This document shows, piece by piece, positions 46,682-54,870 of a stretch of 64,000 nt of DNA. The translations under genes were made by a program, and so were the position numbers. The notes beneath the pieces are model-generated. The model was not told the DNA's origin. It searched no databases and saw nothing but the letters and a program-made list of their open reading frames with translations. How positions within the stretch are numbered: the first letter of the stretch is position 1; each line of letters begins with the position of its first letter. The DNA is from Polyangiaceae bacterium (GTDB taxonomy: Bacteria > Myxococcota_A > Polyangia > Polyangiales > Polyangiaceae), in contig JAICQL010000003.1 in NCBI GenBank assembly GCA_025937895.1, positions 1 through 64,000 of the forward strand, read 5' to 3'.

Positions 46682-47446
46682 ATGTTCTCCAGGTGCCAGG
46701 CACTGCTGACTCGTACGCGAAAGTCGGTCGTGCTGCTCGGCGCGCTCGCTTCGATTGCGTGGATATCCACAGCTCGTCCTGCTGCGGCCACCAACATTCG
46801 TGGTCGGCTCGTCGGTTTTGAGCACCTGAGAAACCCCATCTGGGTGGAAGCCAAGGACCCTGCACAACACGGCTACTCGTTTCGTGAGCCGGTCCCCACG
46901 GTTCCGGCAAACATGCGCAAGCTGTTTCCCGCGATCAGCAAGGAGCTCTGCATCGTCGCCCTCGGCAGTGGCACGGCCGGCGCCGTCAAGCCGGTGAGCG
47001 TACGCATCTCCGGCGGCCGCACCACGCCGGTGACCTTGGTCGTCGTTCCGGGTACCGAGCTTCGTTTCAAGAACTCGGATCCCTTCGATCATCGTCTGTA
47101 TGGAGTGGGCTTCGGCACGCTATCACCCTCGACCACGAGCAAGGGAGCGACTCGTCGCTGGACCGCGCTGGAGGCGGGGCGCTACGAGATCCGTGACGAG
47201 CTCACGCCCAGCCTGAAGATGTGGGTGGTGGCGGAGCCCACGGTGGCGGCCACCACCTTCCCGAGCAGCGACGGCAAGTTCACGCTCAGCGTCGATGATC
47301 CCGGTCAGTACAGCGTGCAGGCGTATTTCGCGGGCGAGCCAGTGGGCAAGCCGCTGAGCGTCGTGGTGGAGCGCCGCGACGTCGACGTCAGCAGCCGTCC
47401 GCTGGTCGTCGCAACCAAGGCTCCGGTCGAGGACAGCAATCCGTAA
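46682..47446 (+). CDS. Exported cupredoxin-like/beta-sandwich protein
   Basis: About 254 residues. A signal peptide (RKSVVLLGALASIAWIS) ends near RPAAA-TN. The mature part starts IRGRLVGFEHLRNPIWVEA and contains VRISGGRTTPVTLVVVPGTELRFKNSDPFDHRLYGVGFGTLS, a beta-sandwich resembling plastocyanin-like folds, where an Asn-x-Asp followed by a His usually marks the metal site. Only one His (DHRLYG) is evident, so copper binding is not assured. A second sandwich follows (DDPGQYSVQAYFAGEPVG). It could start at the GTG at 46661. The stop overlaps the next ATG (TAATG), so the two products are probably made together. Confidence 0.78.
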   Translation: MFSRCQALLTRTRKSVVLLGALASIAWISTARPAAATNIRGRLVGFEHLRNPIWVEAKDPAQHGYSFREPVPTVPANMRKLFPAISKELCIVALGSGTAGAVKPVSVRISGGRTTPVTLVVVPGTELRFKNSDPFDHRLYGVGFGTLSPSTTSKGATRRWTALEAGRYEIRDELTPSLKMWVVAEPTVAATTFPSSDGKFTLSVDDPGQYSVQAYFAGEPVGKPLSVVVERRDVDVSSRPLVVATKAPVEDSNP

Positions 47447-49167
47447 TGATCGCCACTCGCTTCTGGATCGGTTTGCTCGGACTGACGCTCAGTGTGGCGG
47501 CGCTGGTCGCCTACCTTGCCGTGAGCATGCATGACCGCCTGGGCGTGCGCATGGCGGCAGAGGGCCTGTCCGCCGACAGCCGGGTCGTATCGTGGTACCT
47601 GAAGAACTCGGCGCGCGAGGGCGCAGCCCAGCTGATCCGCTTCGCAGGCAATGACAGCGTGGCGCGCGCTCTGGCCAGCGCCAACCGGGCAGAGCGGGGC
47701 GAGGTCGATGCGAGCACCCGCCGCCAGCTCAAGTCCACTCTCGCCAAGATCGCGCAAGAGCTGCCCAGGGACGAAGCGTTCGACGCCATCTTTGCCGTGT
47801 CTCAGAGCGGTGAGGTGGTGGCCAGCATCGGCTTCGATCAGGCGAGTGATCCCGATTTCGAGCTGGGCGGCTACCCAGTGGTCGCCGACGCGTTGCACGG
47901 CTACGTGCGCGACGACACCCTGGTCCTGGATCGGCTGTATCGCGTGATGGCCCGCCCCGTCGAGTTCGAGCTGGGCCAGCTGCCGGCCGGCGCCATCGTG
48001 GGGGCGCGCGTGGTGGACGATCGCTTTGCGGCCGAGCTGTCCGAGCGCACCGGCGCTGCGGTCGCGTTCTACAACGGCGGGCGGAGGATCGGGCTCGGTG
48101 CCCCCAGTACCTTTGATCGCTCAGGGCTCGATCAGATCGTCACGGACCTGCCCTCGCTGGAGAATGACGCGGACTATCGCGACAAGGGCCGCACCGACGT
48201 GCACCCGTTCCCGGATGGCCTGGCCGTGGTCTACGCACGCCTGCCGGGCGAGGCCTGGAAGCTCGGAGCTGGCTACGCGGTGGCTCGTCACGCGCCGCGC
48301 GTGCAGGGCATCGGTGGCGTGCTGAAGCAAGCCGACAGCAAGGACAAAGAGGCGGTGAGCGCGCTGGCGCTGCTGGCCATCGCGCTCGTCTCGATCGGAG
48401 TGGGCCTGGCGCTCTCCTTCGTCGAGTACACGCTGCCGCTGAAGGCGTTCAAGCAACAGGTCAAGGCCCTGTCCGCGGGCAAGGCCACGCAGCTCATCGT
48501 CGAACGGATGCGCGGCCCGTTCCGCCAGCTCGCGCTCGACCTCAACCTGGCCCTCGATCGCGCTCCGCGCTCCGCGCTGGGTGATGACGCACCGATAGCC
48601 GTCGGCTTCGACCAGGTGTTTGGCGATGCGCCCGCATCTTCCCCGCCCATGGCAGCATTTGGAGTGCCCGGATCCGTGCCGCCGGGCAGCTTCGCAGGGC
48701 TGCCGCCTGCCTCCACGGAGGTCAGCGCGCCGCAATACGGCCAGGTCAGCGCCGTGGGCTTTGACGCGGCCGCGGGCGCACGCGGCGCCCCTCCGCGGCG
48801 CCGCTCGCTCCAGCAGCCTATGGCTCAGGCGGAGCCCGCCTTTCCGGTGGCCGGTAGCGCCGCCGTCGCAATGGCTCAGCCCGCGGTTCAGGCCGAGCAC
48901 GCTCCCGCTCCAGCTCACCTGCCAGCGGACGCGGCCATCAATGGCAGCGATGTCGAGCCCGAGTGGATGCAGGTGTACAACGACTTCGTGCGCATCAAGC
49001 AAGACTGCGGCGAGGCGACCGAGGGCTTCACCTTTGAGCGTTTCAGCCAGGAATTGCGCAAGAATCGCGACAAGCTGCGGCGCGACCACGGCGTGCAGCG
49101 CGTACACTTCAGCGCCTACGTCAAGCAGGGCCGAGCCGCGCTGAAGGCCAAGCCCATCCGGGACTGA
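47446..49167 (+). CDS. Membrane protein with extracytoplasmic sensor region (MXAN_5187-like C terminus)
   Basis: 573 residues. Span 1 (FWIGLLGLTLSVAALVAYLAVSM) is followed by 270 periplasmic residues with a Cache-like pattern (IFAVSQSGEVVASIGF, GAIVGARVVDDRFAAEL, VAFYNGGRRIGLG), span 2 (ALALLAIALVSIGVGLALSFV), a HAMP-like stretch, a Pro/Ala-rich linker and a C-terminal helical domain of about 70 residues (VYNDFVRIKQDCGEATEGFTFERFSQEL). That last domain resembles one described in myxobacteria under the name MXAN_5187; I recall this and could not check it. There is no kinase or methyl-accepting domain, so the output would be by protein contact. It is coupled to the exported protein upstream by TAATG. 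Its stop codon starts a 16-bp repeat array. Confidence 0.82.
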   Translation: MIATRFWIGLLGLTLSVAALVAYLAVSMHDRLGVRMAAEGLSADSRVVSWYLKNSAREGAAQLIRFAGNDSVARALASANRAERGEVDASTRRQLKSTLAKIAQELPRDEAFDAIFAVSQSGEVVASIGFDQASDPDFELGGYPVVADALHGYVRDDTLVLDRLYRVMARPVEFELGQLPAGAIVGARVVDDRFAAELSERTGAAVAFYNGGRRIGLGAPSTFDRSGLDQIVTDLPSLENDADYRDKGRTDVHPFPDGLAVVYARLPGEAWKLGAGYAVARHAPRVQGIGGVLKQADSKDKEAVSALALLAIALVSIGVGLALSFVEYTLPLKAFKQQVKALSAGKATQLIVERMRGPFRQLALDLNLALDRAPRSALGDDAPIAVGFDQVFGDAPASSPPMAAFGVPGSVPPGSFAGLPPASTEVSAPQYGQVSAVGFDAAAGARGAPPRRRSLQQPMAQAEPAFPVAGSAAVAMAQPAVQAEHAPAPAHLPADAAINGSDVEPEWMQVYNDFVRIKQDCGEATEGFTFERFSQELRKNRDKLRRDHGVQRVHFSAYVKQGRAALKAKPIRD

Positions 49168-49237
49168 GTCCATCCGGGACTGAGCCCATCCGGGACTGAG
49201 CCCATCCGGTACGGCACTGAGTCCATCCGGGACTGAG
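49153..49237 (+). repeat. Five 16-bp repeats that start in the last codons of a gene
   Basis: The unit CCCATCCGGGACTGAG covers the last three codons and TGA stop of the upstream gene (CCC ATC CGG GAC TGA). It is repeated four more times, one copy carrying a 5-bp insertion (CCCATCCGGTACGGCACTGAG). With a 16-bp period each copy puts a TGA in a new frame, so all three frames are closed. Confidence 0.92.
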
Positions 49238-49337
49238 CCCGGCACGGCGAGCCAGCGGCGAGGCGCGCGGGCCTGGGGGCGAGCGGGTGAAATTCCCTTC
49301 GCGCGAGCGCGGGCCAGGTATTAGAAGCAAGCCCAGA

Positions 49338-50300
49338 ATGGCATCGCTGCACAAAGTCGTGATCATCGGTTCCGGCCCCGCCGGCCTCACCGCCGCAATC
49401 TATGCGGCACGGGCAAACCTCCAGCCGCTCTGCGTGGAGGGGTTCAACGCCGGAGGCCTGGTTCCTGGTGGCCAGCTGATGTTCACGACGGATGTCGAGA
49501 ACTATCCGGGCTTCCCCAAGGGGGTGACAGGCCAGGAGATGATGGAGCTGTTCCGGCAGCAGGCGGAGCACCAGGGCACGCGCTTCATCACTGCGGACGT
49601 GCAGCGCGTCGATCTCTCGGAGCGGCCCTTCAAGCTCTGGGTGGGTGAAGACGAGAATGAGCTGCATCTGGCCCAGAGTGTGATTATCGCCACCGGCGCG
49701 CGCGCCAACTACCTCGGCCTGCCCAGTGAAGACGCGCTGAAGAACCGTGGGGTGAGCGCGTGCGCGGTCTGTGACGGCGCGCTGTTTCGCAACAAGGATG
49801 TGGTGGTGGTGGGCGGCGGTGACACCGCGATGGAGGAGGCGAGCTACCTCGCTGGCCTGTGCAGTCACGTCACCTTGATTCATCGCCGCGACGAGTTCCG
49901 CGCGTCGCAGGCCATGCAGCGCCGCGTGCGGGAGAACCCGAAGATCCAGATCCTGACGAGCCACGTCGTGCAGGAAGTGATGGATCCCGCTCTGGGGCGA
50001 GTGACTGGCGTGCGAGTGCGCGATCTGAAAGCTGGCAGCGAGCGGCCGATCGAGTGCGCCGCGCTGTTCGTCGCGATCGGTCACACACCCATGGTCGACC
50101 TCTTCCGCGGGCAGCTGGAGACGCACCCCAATGGCTATCTGCGCGTGAAGCCGGGCAGCACTCACACGAGCGTGGAGGGCGTGTTCGCCGCGGGTGACGT
50201 GGCGGACTGGAACTATCGCCAGGCTGTGACGGCTGCGGGCACTGGCTGCATGGCAGCGCTCGACGCGGAGCGCTGGCTCGCCATTCACGGCTCGCACTGA
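49338..50300 (+). CDS. trxB: Thioredoxin reductase
   Basis: FAD flavoenzyme that passes electrons from NADPH to thioredoxin. The ATG at 49338 ([20 protein letters not shown]) is chosen over the ORF-track start. FAD motif GSGPAG is near the N terminus, the redox pair is CAVC at 142-145 (CAVCDGA), the NADPH site is [14 protein letters not shown] with HRRDEFRAS, and the second FAD motif is [21 protein letters not shown]. 320 residues is the normal low-Mr size. No thioredoxin gene is adjacent. The array after the preceding gene lies 100 bp upstream. Confidence 0.97.
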   Translation: MASLHKVVIIGSGPAGLTAAIYAARANLQPLCVEGFNAGGLVPGGQLMFTTDVENYPGFPKGVTGQEMMELFRQQAEHQGTRFITADVQRVDLSERPFKLWVGEDENELHLAQSVIIATGARANYLGLPSEDALKNRGVSACAVCDGALFRNKDVVVVGGGDTAMEEASYLAGLCSHVTLIHRRDEFRASQAMQRRVRENPKIQILTSHVVQEVMDPALGRVTGVRVRDLKAGSERPIECAALFVAIGHTPMVDLFRGQLETHPNGYLRVKPGSTHTSVEGVFAAGDVADWNYRQAVTAAGTGCMAALDAERWLAIHGSH

Positions 50301-50315
50301 GCCGGGGGAGGGGCT

Positions 50316-51236
50316 TCAGGTCGCTGCGGGCCGGTTGCGCTCGAGGTGGCGCAGCACCTCCTGCAGGTCCTCCCAGACCTCGCGCTTGGCCTGCGGCTGG
50401 CGCAGCAGGTATGCGGGATGGAACGTGGGCATCACCGGCACCTGGCCGCGGAAGAGCTTCCACTGCCCGCGCAGGCGCATGATGCCTGTCGTCGTGCCCA
50501 GCAGGCCCTGCACCGCCGTTGCGCCCAGCGCGATGATGACCCGGGGCTGCAGTAAACTGAGCTGCTCTTCCAGGTAGGGCCGGCACTGGGTCATCTCGTC
50601 CGGCTCCGGCTTGCGATTGCGCGGCGGACGGCACTTGACCACGTTGCACACGTACACGTCGTCCCGAGCCAGCTTCATCGCGGCGATCATCCGATCCAGC
50701 AGCTGGCCCGCGGGGCCGACGAAGGGCTCGCCCCGCCGATCCTCTTCTTCGCCGGGACCCTCACCCACGAACACCACGCCCGACCGGCCGCTGCCCCGCG
50801 CAAACACCGTCTGAGTCCGCTCGCGGTGCAGTGCGCAACGTGTGCAGCCCTTGATCTCTTCGGCCAGCTCGGCGAGCCGCCCGGCACCAGGGGCGATCGG
50901 CAGCGAGACATGCACTCCGCTGGCAGGCGCTGAAGCCGCTGGGGCGGGAGCCTTGGCAATGGGCGCCGCCGCTGGTGCTGGGCCCCGCTGCGACGGCACC
51001 GCAGCCTCGCGCTGCGGGCGAGGCAACGCTGGCGAAGACGCAGGCCGGGGCTCCACCCGAGGCCTGTTCTCCACGTGAGCTCTGGCCTCGACCTGACGCG
51101 GCGGAGCTGCGGGCACTCCCCACGCCCCCGAGCCCTCCAGCAGCTCCAGCTGTGCCCGCAGCGCACCGCAGAGCTCTGCCAGCTCTCTGCGCAGCTCTGC
51201 GCCCGTCAGTTCCCGCGTCTCCGATGTGCCGTCCAC
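50316..51236 (-). CDS. Family 4 uracil-DNA glycosylase with N-terminal extension
   Basis: Removes uracil from DNA, starting base-excision repair. The GTG at 51236 is preceded by GGAGGTG, an excellent ribosome site, and excludes a long basic stretch in the ORF track. Residues 1-100 are a Pro/Ala-rich linker after a short helical segment. The catalytic part has iron-sulfur ligands CTRC and further Cys in CNVVKCRPP and CRPYLEEQL, motif 1 GEGPGEEEDRRGEPFVGPAGQLLDRM, and a late HPAYLLRQP. This set marks the [4Fe-4S] family 4 enzymes. The N-terminal extension is longer than usual. It is convergent with trxB. Confidence 0.95.
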   Translation of the reverse strand: MDGTSETRELTGAELRRELAELCGALRAQLELLEGSGAWGVPAAPPRQVEARAHVENRPRVEPRPASSPALPRPQREAAVPSQRGPAPAAAPIAKAPAPAASAPASGVHVSLPIAPGAGRLAELAEEIKGCTRCALHRERTQTVFARGSGRSGVVFVGEGPGEEEDRRGEPFVGPAGQLLDRMIAAMKLARDDVYVCNVVKCRPPRNRKPEPDEMTQCRPYLEEQLSLLQPRVIIALGATAVQGLLGTTTGIMRLRGQWKLFRGQVPVMPTFHPAYLLRQPQAKREVWEDLQEVLRHLERNRPAAT

Positions 51237-51258
51237 GTCACCTCCAGAGTGCGGGAGT

Positions 51259-51675
51259 TCATCGGGGGCTGCAAGCCGGCCCGGCGGGAACGCACAGACC
51301 GGAAGTCGGGCCGTCGGTTTGCTCCGGCGCAGGCGGGCGGCAATGTTCGGATGGGGAAAGGACCAGAGCCGCCCGGGCGTGCTGATCGGCGATGCGCAGG
51401 TGCGCCTCCGCTTTCGACGAGGAGCCTTGAGCCCGCTCCAGCTCGGCGAAGTGCAGCTGACTTCGTGCCACCGCGAGCTCGCGCGGCGCACAGCGCAGCG
51501 CGCCGCTCGCTTCCGCCTCCAGGATGGCCTGACCGATGCGCGCGATGTGCTGATCTATCAGCGGGTCACGCACACACCCCGTCGCCCAGCACCAGCTCAG
51601 CGTGAGCCCTGCAAAATGCCAGGCCCCCAGCGCTGATTGCGCTCCTGCCCCGGCCGCGCGTGACCCGGAGCGCAT
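51259..51675 (-). CDS. Small lipoprotein-like protein, DUF4398-like
   Basis: 138 residues. A hydrophobic segment ends at a possible lipobox (WATGC), followed by helical sequence with RIGQAILEAEASGALRCAPRELAVARSQLHFAELERAQG, the pattern of DUF4398 helical proteins. Its ATG overlaps the stop of the next gene by one base (TGATG), so translation is coupled. Function unknown; such proteins often pair with OmpA-type peptidoglycan-binding proteins, which I do not see here. Confidence 0.7.
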   Translation of the reverse strand: MRSGSRAAGAGAQSALGAWHFAGLTLSWCWATGCVRDPLIDQHIARIGQAILEAEASGALRCAPRELAVARSQLHFAELERAQGSSSKAEAHLRIADQHARAALVLSPSEHCRPPAPEQTDGPTSGLCVPAGPACSPR

Positions 51676-52028
51676 CAGAACGGCTCGGCTCGTGGCACGA
51701 GTGGCGCGGGCTCGACGTGTTGCGCCACCTGGACCGCGCGACTGGCGTAGTCGTGCGCCACACGCGCGAGCGCGATGGCGTCGCCATAGTCCGCCTCCAT
51801 CGCCTCACTTCGAGCCTTTCGCAGGTGCTCCAGCGCGTAGTGATACTCGTAGGGCGCGCGCGCCTCGGCGCCCAGTTGCTCCGCTCGCGCAAGCTCCTCC
51901 GAGGCCTGCGTGATGTGCGCCGCATAAATGGCGTTGCCGCAGCCGAGCGCTATGCTCGCCCCCAAAGCCAGCACGGCTCTGCGGCACCCATCCAGCGAGC
52001 TTCCACGACACGAAATGGCCAAGCTCAA
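51675..52028 (-). CDS. Small lipoprotein, DUF4398-like
   Basis: 117 residues. The signal core ends in a lipobox (IALGCGNAI) and the mature part is an alpha-helical hairpin (ITQASEELARAEQLGAEARAPYEYHYALEHLRKARSEAMEADYGDAIALARVAHDYASRAVQVA), a clear DUF4398 pattern. It is the first gene of a two-gene unit with the next, shorter homologue (same family, one-base overlap). Probably an envelope helical spacer protein; no activity is known. Confidence 0.8.
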   Translation of the reverse strand: MSLAISCRGSSLDGCRRAVLALGASIALGCGNAIYAAHITQASEELARAEQLGAEARAPYEYHYALEHLRKARSEAMEADYGDAIALARVAHDYASRAVQVAQHVEPAPLVPRAEPF

Positions 52029-52182
52029 AGCCTAGCAGAGCACCGTCGCGGGCCAAACCGCCATCACGAGCGGCGTGGGGACATCAAACCATCGGGCGCG
52101 AGCCGCCCATCACCTGCGAGCGGTGCGCAGCGCCCATGGCGGTGCCTACCTGGCACGGCGTCCAGCACGGCAACACCGCACC

Positions 52183-52272
52183 AACAACCCAGAGCTCAAC
52201 AACCCAGAGCTCAACAACCCAGAGCTCAACAACCCAGAGCTCAACAACCCAGAGCTCAACAACCCAGAGCTA
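52183..52272 (-). repeat. Six 15-bp repeats ending in the lexA stop codon
   Basis: Plus-strand unit AACAACCCAGAGCTC occurs five times exactly, and a sixth copy reads AACAACCCAGAGCTA, its last three bases being the complement of the lexA TAG. The six copies lie back to back with no spacers and no matching repeats elsewhere nearby, so this is a simple minisatellite and not a CRISPR. Confidence 0.95.
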
Positions 52273-52905
52273 CAGCCGCCGGTAAACGCCGACGACGACG
52301 CCCAGGAGCATCGTGGGCCGGAAGTCGGACGCGCGCACCAGGATGGGAGCCATCTGGTCATTCGCCGGCTGGAAGCGCACGTAGTCCTTCTCCGGGTAGT
52401 AGTACTTCACCGTGGCCTCGTCGCCGATGAGCGCCACCACAATCTCGCCACGGTCCGCAGAAGCCTGCTTGCGCACGAAGATGTAGTCCCCGTTCAGGAT
52501 GCCCGCATTGATCATCGAGTCACCCTGGACTCGCAGACCGAACACGTCGCGGCCGCCACGCACCAGCATCCGATCGACACGCACGGTGTCCACGACGTTC
52601 TCCTCCGCCAGGAGCGGCAGGCCTGCCGCAACCCGTCCGAGAACTTGAACGTCGATCGCCGAATCATCCGCGCCAGCCACCGCCTCCGGCTCTTGACTGA
52701 CGAGCCGCAGCGCACGGCTCTTCATGTCTTCGCGACGCAGGTAACCTTTGCGCTCCAGCGCGCGCAGATGATCGTTGACTCCGTTTGTGGAACGGATGCC
52801 CATCGATTCGCCGATCTCGCGGAGGGTAGGTGGGTATCCCCGCTCTTCGATCGACTGGCGGATGAAATCGAGCGTTTGCGCCTGGCGCTTGGTGAGACCC
52901 TGCAT
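52270..52905 (-). CDS. lexA: SOS repressor LexA
   Basis: Represses DNA-damage genes until RecA-triggered self-cleavage. I start at the ATG at 52905 ([15 protein letters not shown]), the family-typical N terminus; the ATG at 52914 is an alternative. Residues 1-65 are the winged helix ([31 protein letters not shown]). The cleavage site Ala-Gly lies in GRVAAGLP, the catalytic Ser in VQGDSM and the Lys in [11 protein letters not shown], so self-cleavage should work. 211 residues. The promoter and LexA box lie just upstream, and the stop codon falls in the last unit of a 15-bp repeat array. Confidence 0.97.
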   Translation of the reverse strand: MQGLTKRQAQTLDFIRQSIEERGYPPTLREIGESMGIRSTNGVNDHLRALERKGYLRREDMKSRALRLVSQEPEAVAGADDSAIDVQVLGRVAAGLPLLAEENVVDTVRVDRMLVRGGRDVFGLRVQGDSMINAGILNGDYIFVRKQASADRGEIVVALIGDEATVKYYYPEKDYVRFQPANDQMAPILVRASDFRPTMLLGVVVGVYRRL

Positions 52906-52912
52906 CCCGCCC

Positions 52913-52941
52913 ATCTTACTGAACGGGTGTTAGGAAGTCAA
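52913..52941 (-). promoter_or_regulatory. lexA promoter with LexA box in the spacer
   Basis: On the minus strand TTGACT at 52941-52936 and TAAGAT at 52918-52913 are exactly 17 bp apart. The spacer holds CCTAACACCCGTTCAG (52934-52919), close to the LexA box reported for Myxococcus (CTRHAMRYBYGTTCAGS as I recall it). Transcription would begin about 7 bases on, at the ATG at 52905, giving a leaderless message. Confidence 0.65.
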
Positions 52942-52986
52942 ATCGTCAGGTGACACACCTGCCGGTTTCGCTAACGTATTAAAGTT

Positions 52987-53451
52987 TCAAGAAAATCTGC
53001 CCGAAATGCCCAGCATCGTCAGCTTGTCGTTGGTGCTGCGGAGCCGCCCGACGAGCATGTGAACCGTGCTCCAGAGCACCTCGTACGCGAGCTCCTTGTC
53101 CTGAAACAGCAGGTCATCGAGGTCCTCTTTCGAAATGGCGAGCAACCGGCAGCCATCGTGCGAGAGCGCATCTGCCGAGCGTGGTGATTCATCCAGCAGC
53201 GCCATCTCGCCGAAGACCTGGCCTGGGCCCAGGACCGCCAGCGCCTCTTCTCCGACGCCGGGCACCTGACGCGCGATGCGCACCTTGCCCTCCAGGATCA
53301 AATACACTTTGTCGCCAACATCTCCGTGCTGAAAGATATTCGCGCCGGTGGGGAATGATTCCTCGTGCGCGATCGAGGCAACGCGCTCCAGCGCATGATC
53401 CTTCAGGCTCGAGAACAGCTCCACGCGGCGCAATTGCTCGGTTCGATCCAC
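52987..53451 (-). CDS. Cyclic-nucleotide-binding domain protein
   Basis: 154 residues. Nearly the whole protein is a CAP-type effector-binding domain: ERVASIAHEESFPTGANIFQHGD, VYLILEGKVRI, the phosphate-binding cassette FGEMALLDESPRSADALS with the expected Glu and Arg, and a C-terminal helix LAYEVLWSTVHMLVGRLR. There is no DNA-binding helix-turn-helix, so it is a stand-alone sensor that would act on a partner. It is 43 bp downstream of tonB on the same strand and could be part of that operon. Confidence 0.9.
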   Translation of the reverse strand: MDRTEQLRRVELFSSLKDHALERVASIAHEESFPTGANIFQHGDVGDKVYLILEGKVRIARQVPGVGEEALAVLGPGQVFGEMALLDESPRSADALSHDGCRLLAISKEDLDDLLFQDKELAYEVLWSTVHMLVGRLRSTNDKLTMLGISGRFS

Positions 53452-53494
53452 GCGCTCTCCTTTGAGGAAGGCTGCTGAGTCGGCAGACTCACGT

Positions 53495-54313
53495 TTACCG
53501 CCGCTCGAACGTCACCACAATCGTGATCGTGGACGTCATGGGCGTGCCACTGCGATCGAGCTTGGGCAAGTAGGTCTTGCTCCACGCGCAGCGCTGCGCC
53601 GCTCGGCCCAGGCCGTAGCCGGGGCTGCCCACGACCTGCACGTCGAGCGGCTTGCCCTGCGCAGAGACGGTGACCACCACGTTCACCCGCTCGTAGTTGA
53701 TGTGATCCGCTTCGGGAGGAAAGGGACATGCCCATTGGCGCTCCACGATGTCAGCCTCGCGCGAGCGATCCACGCCGGTGTACGGTGCCGTGCCCTTGCC
53801 GCCGGGGACGCCGTCGGCGCGAGCGGTGGGCGCGCGCACGGCTGTCTTGCTGGTGCCGCTCGAAGCCGTGACGCCCCCCGCATAGGACTCGGCATTGCCC
53901 TGCACGAAGGTGGTGCCCGTGAGATCGACGGGCTCATCCGGATCGGGCTCTGCCGTCAGCACTTTGCCTGCCTGTGCGGCAGCAGGCGCCGGTGGGGGTG
54001 GCTCGGCGGGAGCTGGAGCCTTCTCGGGCGGTGGCTTTGGCTCGGGCTTCGGGGGTGGCTCCGGCTCGGGTTCGGGCTCGGGCTCTGGTTCAGGCTCCGG
54101 CTCGGGTTCGGGCTCCGGCTCGGGTGGAGGCTCCGGCTCCAGCGCGACCTCGGTGCGAGTGCGCTCCGCCATCGCTGCCTGGACCTGGCGAGCGAAGTCA
54201 GCCAGCTCGAACAACCCGGTCAGGCCACCAAAGGCCACAGCCGCATGCAGCAAGAAGGCCGTCGCCACAGACACGGCCAGGCGGCGTCGCTGCAGCCGAT
54301 GTTCATCTCGCAT
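53495..54313 (-). CDS. TonB-like energy transducer
   Basis: 272 residues. A short cytosolic start, one membrane span (LAVSVATAFLLHAAVAFGGL) and a long rigid Pro-Glu/Pro-Lys stretch (EPEPEPEP, PPPKPEPKPPPEK) that would cross the periplasm, followed by a C-terminal domain in which VNVVVTVSAQGKPLDVQVVGSPGYG matches the TonB carboxyl fold. TonB proteins pass energy from ExbB-ExbD to outer-membrane receptors. The gene follows exbB and exbD on the same strand, as usual. No TonB-dependent receptor is encoded nearby; in myxobacteria related sets also serve gliding, which I cannot test. Confidence 0.9.
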   Translation of the reverse strand: MRDEHRLQRRRLAVSVATAFLLHAAVAFGGLTGLFELADFARQVQAAMAERTRTEVALEPEPPPEPEPEPEPEPEPEPEPEPEPEPPPKPEPKPPPEKAPAPAEPPPPAPAAAQAGKVLTAEPDPDEPVDLTGTTFVQGNAESYAGGVTASSGTSKTAVRAPTARADGVPGGKGTAPYTGVDRSREADIVERQWACPFPPEADHINYERVNVVVTVSAQGKPLDVQVVGSPGYGLGRAAQRCAWSKTYLPKLDRSGTPMTSTITIVVTFERR

Positions 54314-54370
54314 CCCGGCACCCGGGCATCGCTCTCAACCTCGCACCAAAATCGCGTCACGCGGGCGGCA

Positions 54371-54835
54371 TCACGGGGCCGCCGCTGGAATCGGAGCGGG
54401 TGCCGGCGTCGCCTCATCCCGCGGAGCCGGCGCGACGCCAAACGCGAATTTGGCCAACCCTGCCTGCTTCAAAATGTCCAGCACGCGGATGACCCGGCCG
54501 TGCTCCACCTTCTTGTCGGCGCGAATCACCACGCGCATGTCCTTGTTCCGCGCCTTGGCCTGCCGTGCCAGCTCGGCGATCGCCTCGTCCGTGGTGACCG
54601 GCGTGGAGTCCACCCGCGCCGCGCCGTCGGCCGTGAGATCCACGCTGAAGACGTTCTGCACCTCTTCACCGCTGGCCGCCTTGGGCAAATCCATCGGCAT
54701 ACCCTGAGAGACGATGATCTTGGCCGTCACCATGAAGACGATCAGGAGCACCAAGGTGACGTCCACGAGCGGCGTGACGTTGATGCTGCTGATGATGCCT
54801 TCATCACCATCGTCGTTGCTGCTGCTACTCGCCAT
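54371..54835 (-). CDS. exbD: ExbD/TolR-type biopolymer transport protein
   Basis: 154 residues with one span (INVTPLVDVTLVLLIVFMVTAKI) whose Asp is the proton-carrying residue of the family. The periplasmic domain (VFSVDLTADGAARVDSTPV, DMRVVIRADKKVEHGRVIRVLDILKQAG) fits. It ends in an unusual Pro/Ala tail (ATPAPAPIPAAAP). It lies 35 bp after exbB and 57 bp before tonB. ExbD and TolR cannot be told apart by sequence here; the tonB neighbour favours ExbD. Confidence 0.93.
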   Translation of the reverse strand: MASSSSNDDGDEGIISSINVTPLVDVTLVLLIVFMVTAKIIVSQGMPMDLPKAASGEEVQNVFSVDLTADGAARVDSTPVTTDEAIAELARQAKARNKDMRVVIRADKKVEHGRVIRVLDILKQAGLAKFAFGVAPAPRDEATPAPAPIPAAAP

Positions 54836-54870
54836 GTGCGCTCGCTCGCTCCGCTGCTACGTCAGGCACG

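Noticed and set aside
52183-52272. CRISPR array
   Set aside because: Six 15-bp units in direct contact, with no spacers and no cas gene, make it a minisatellite.
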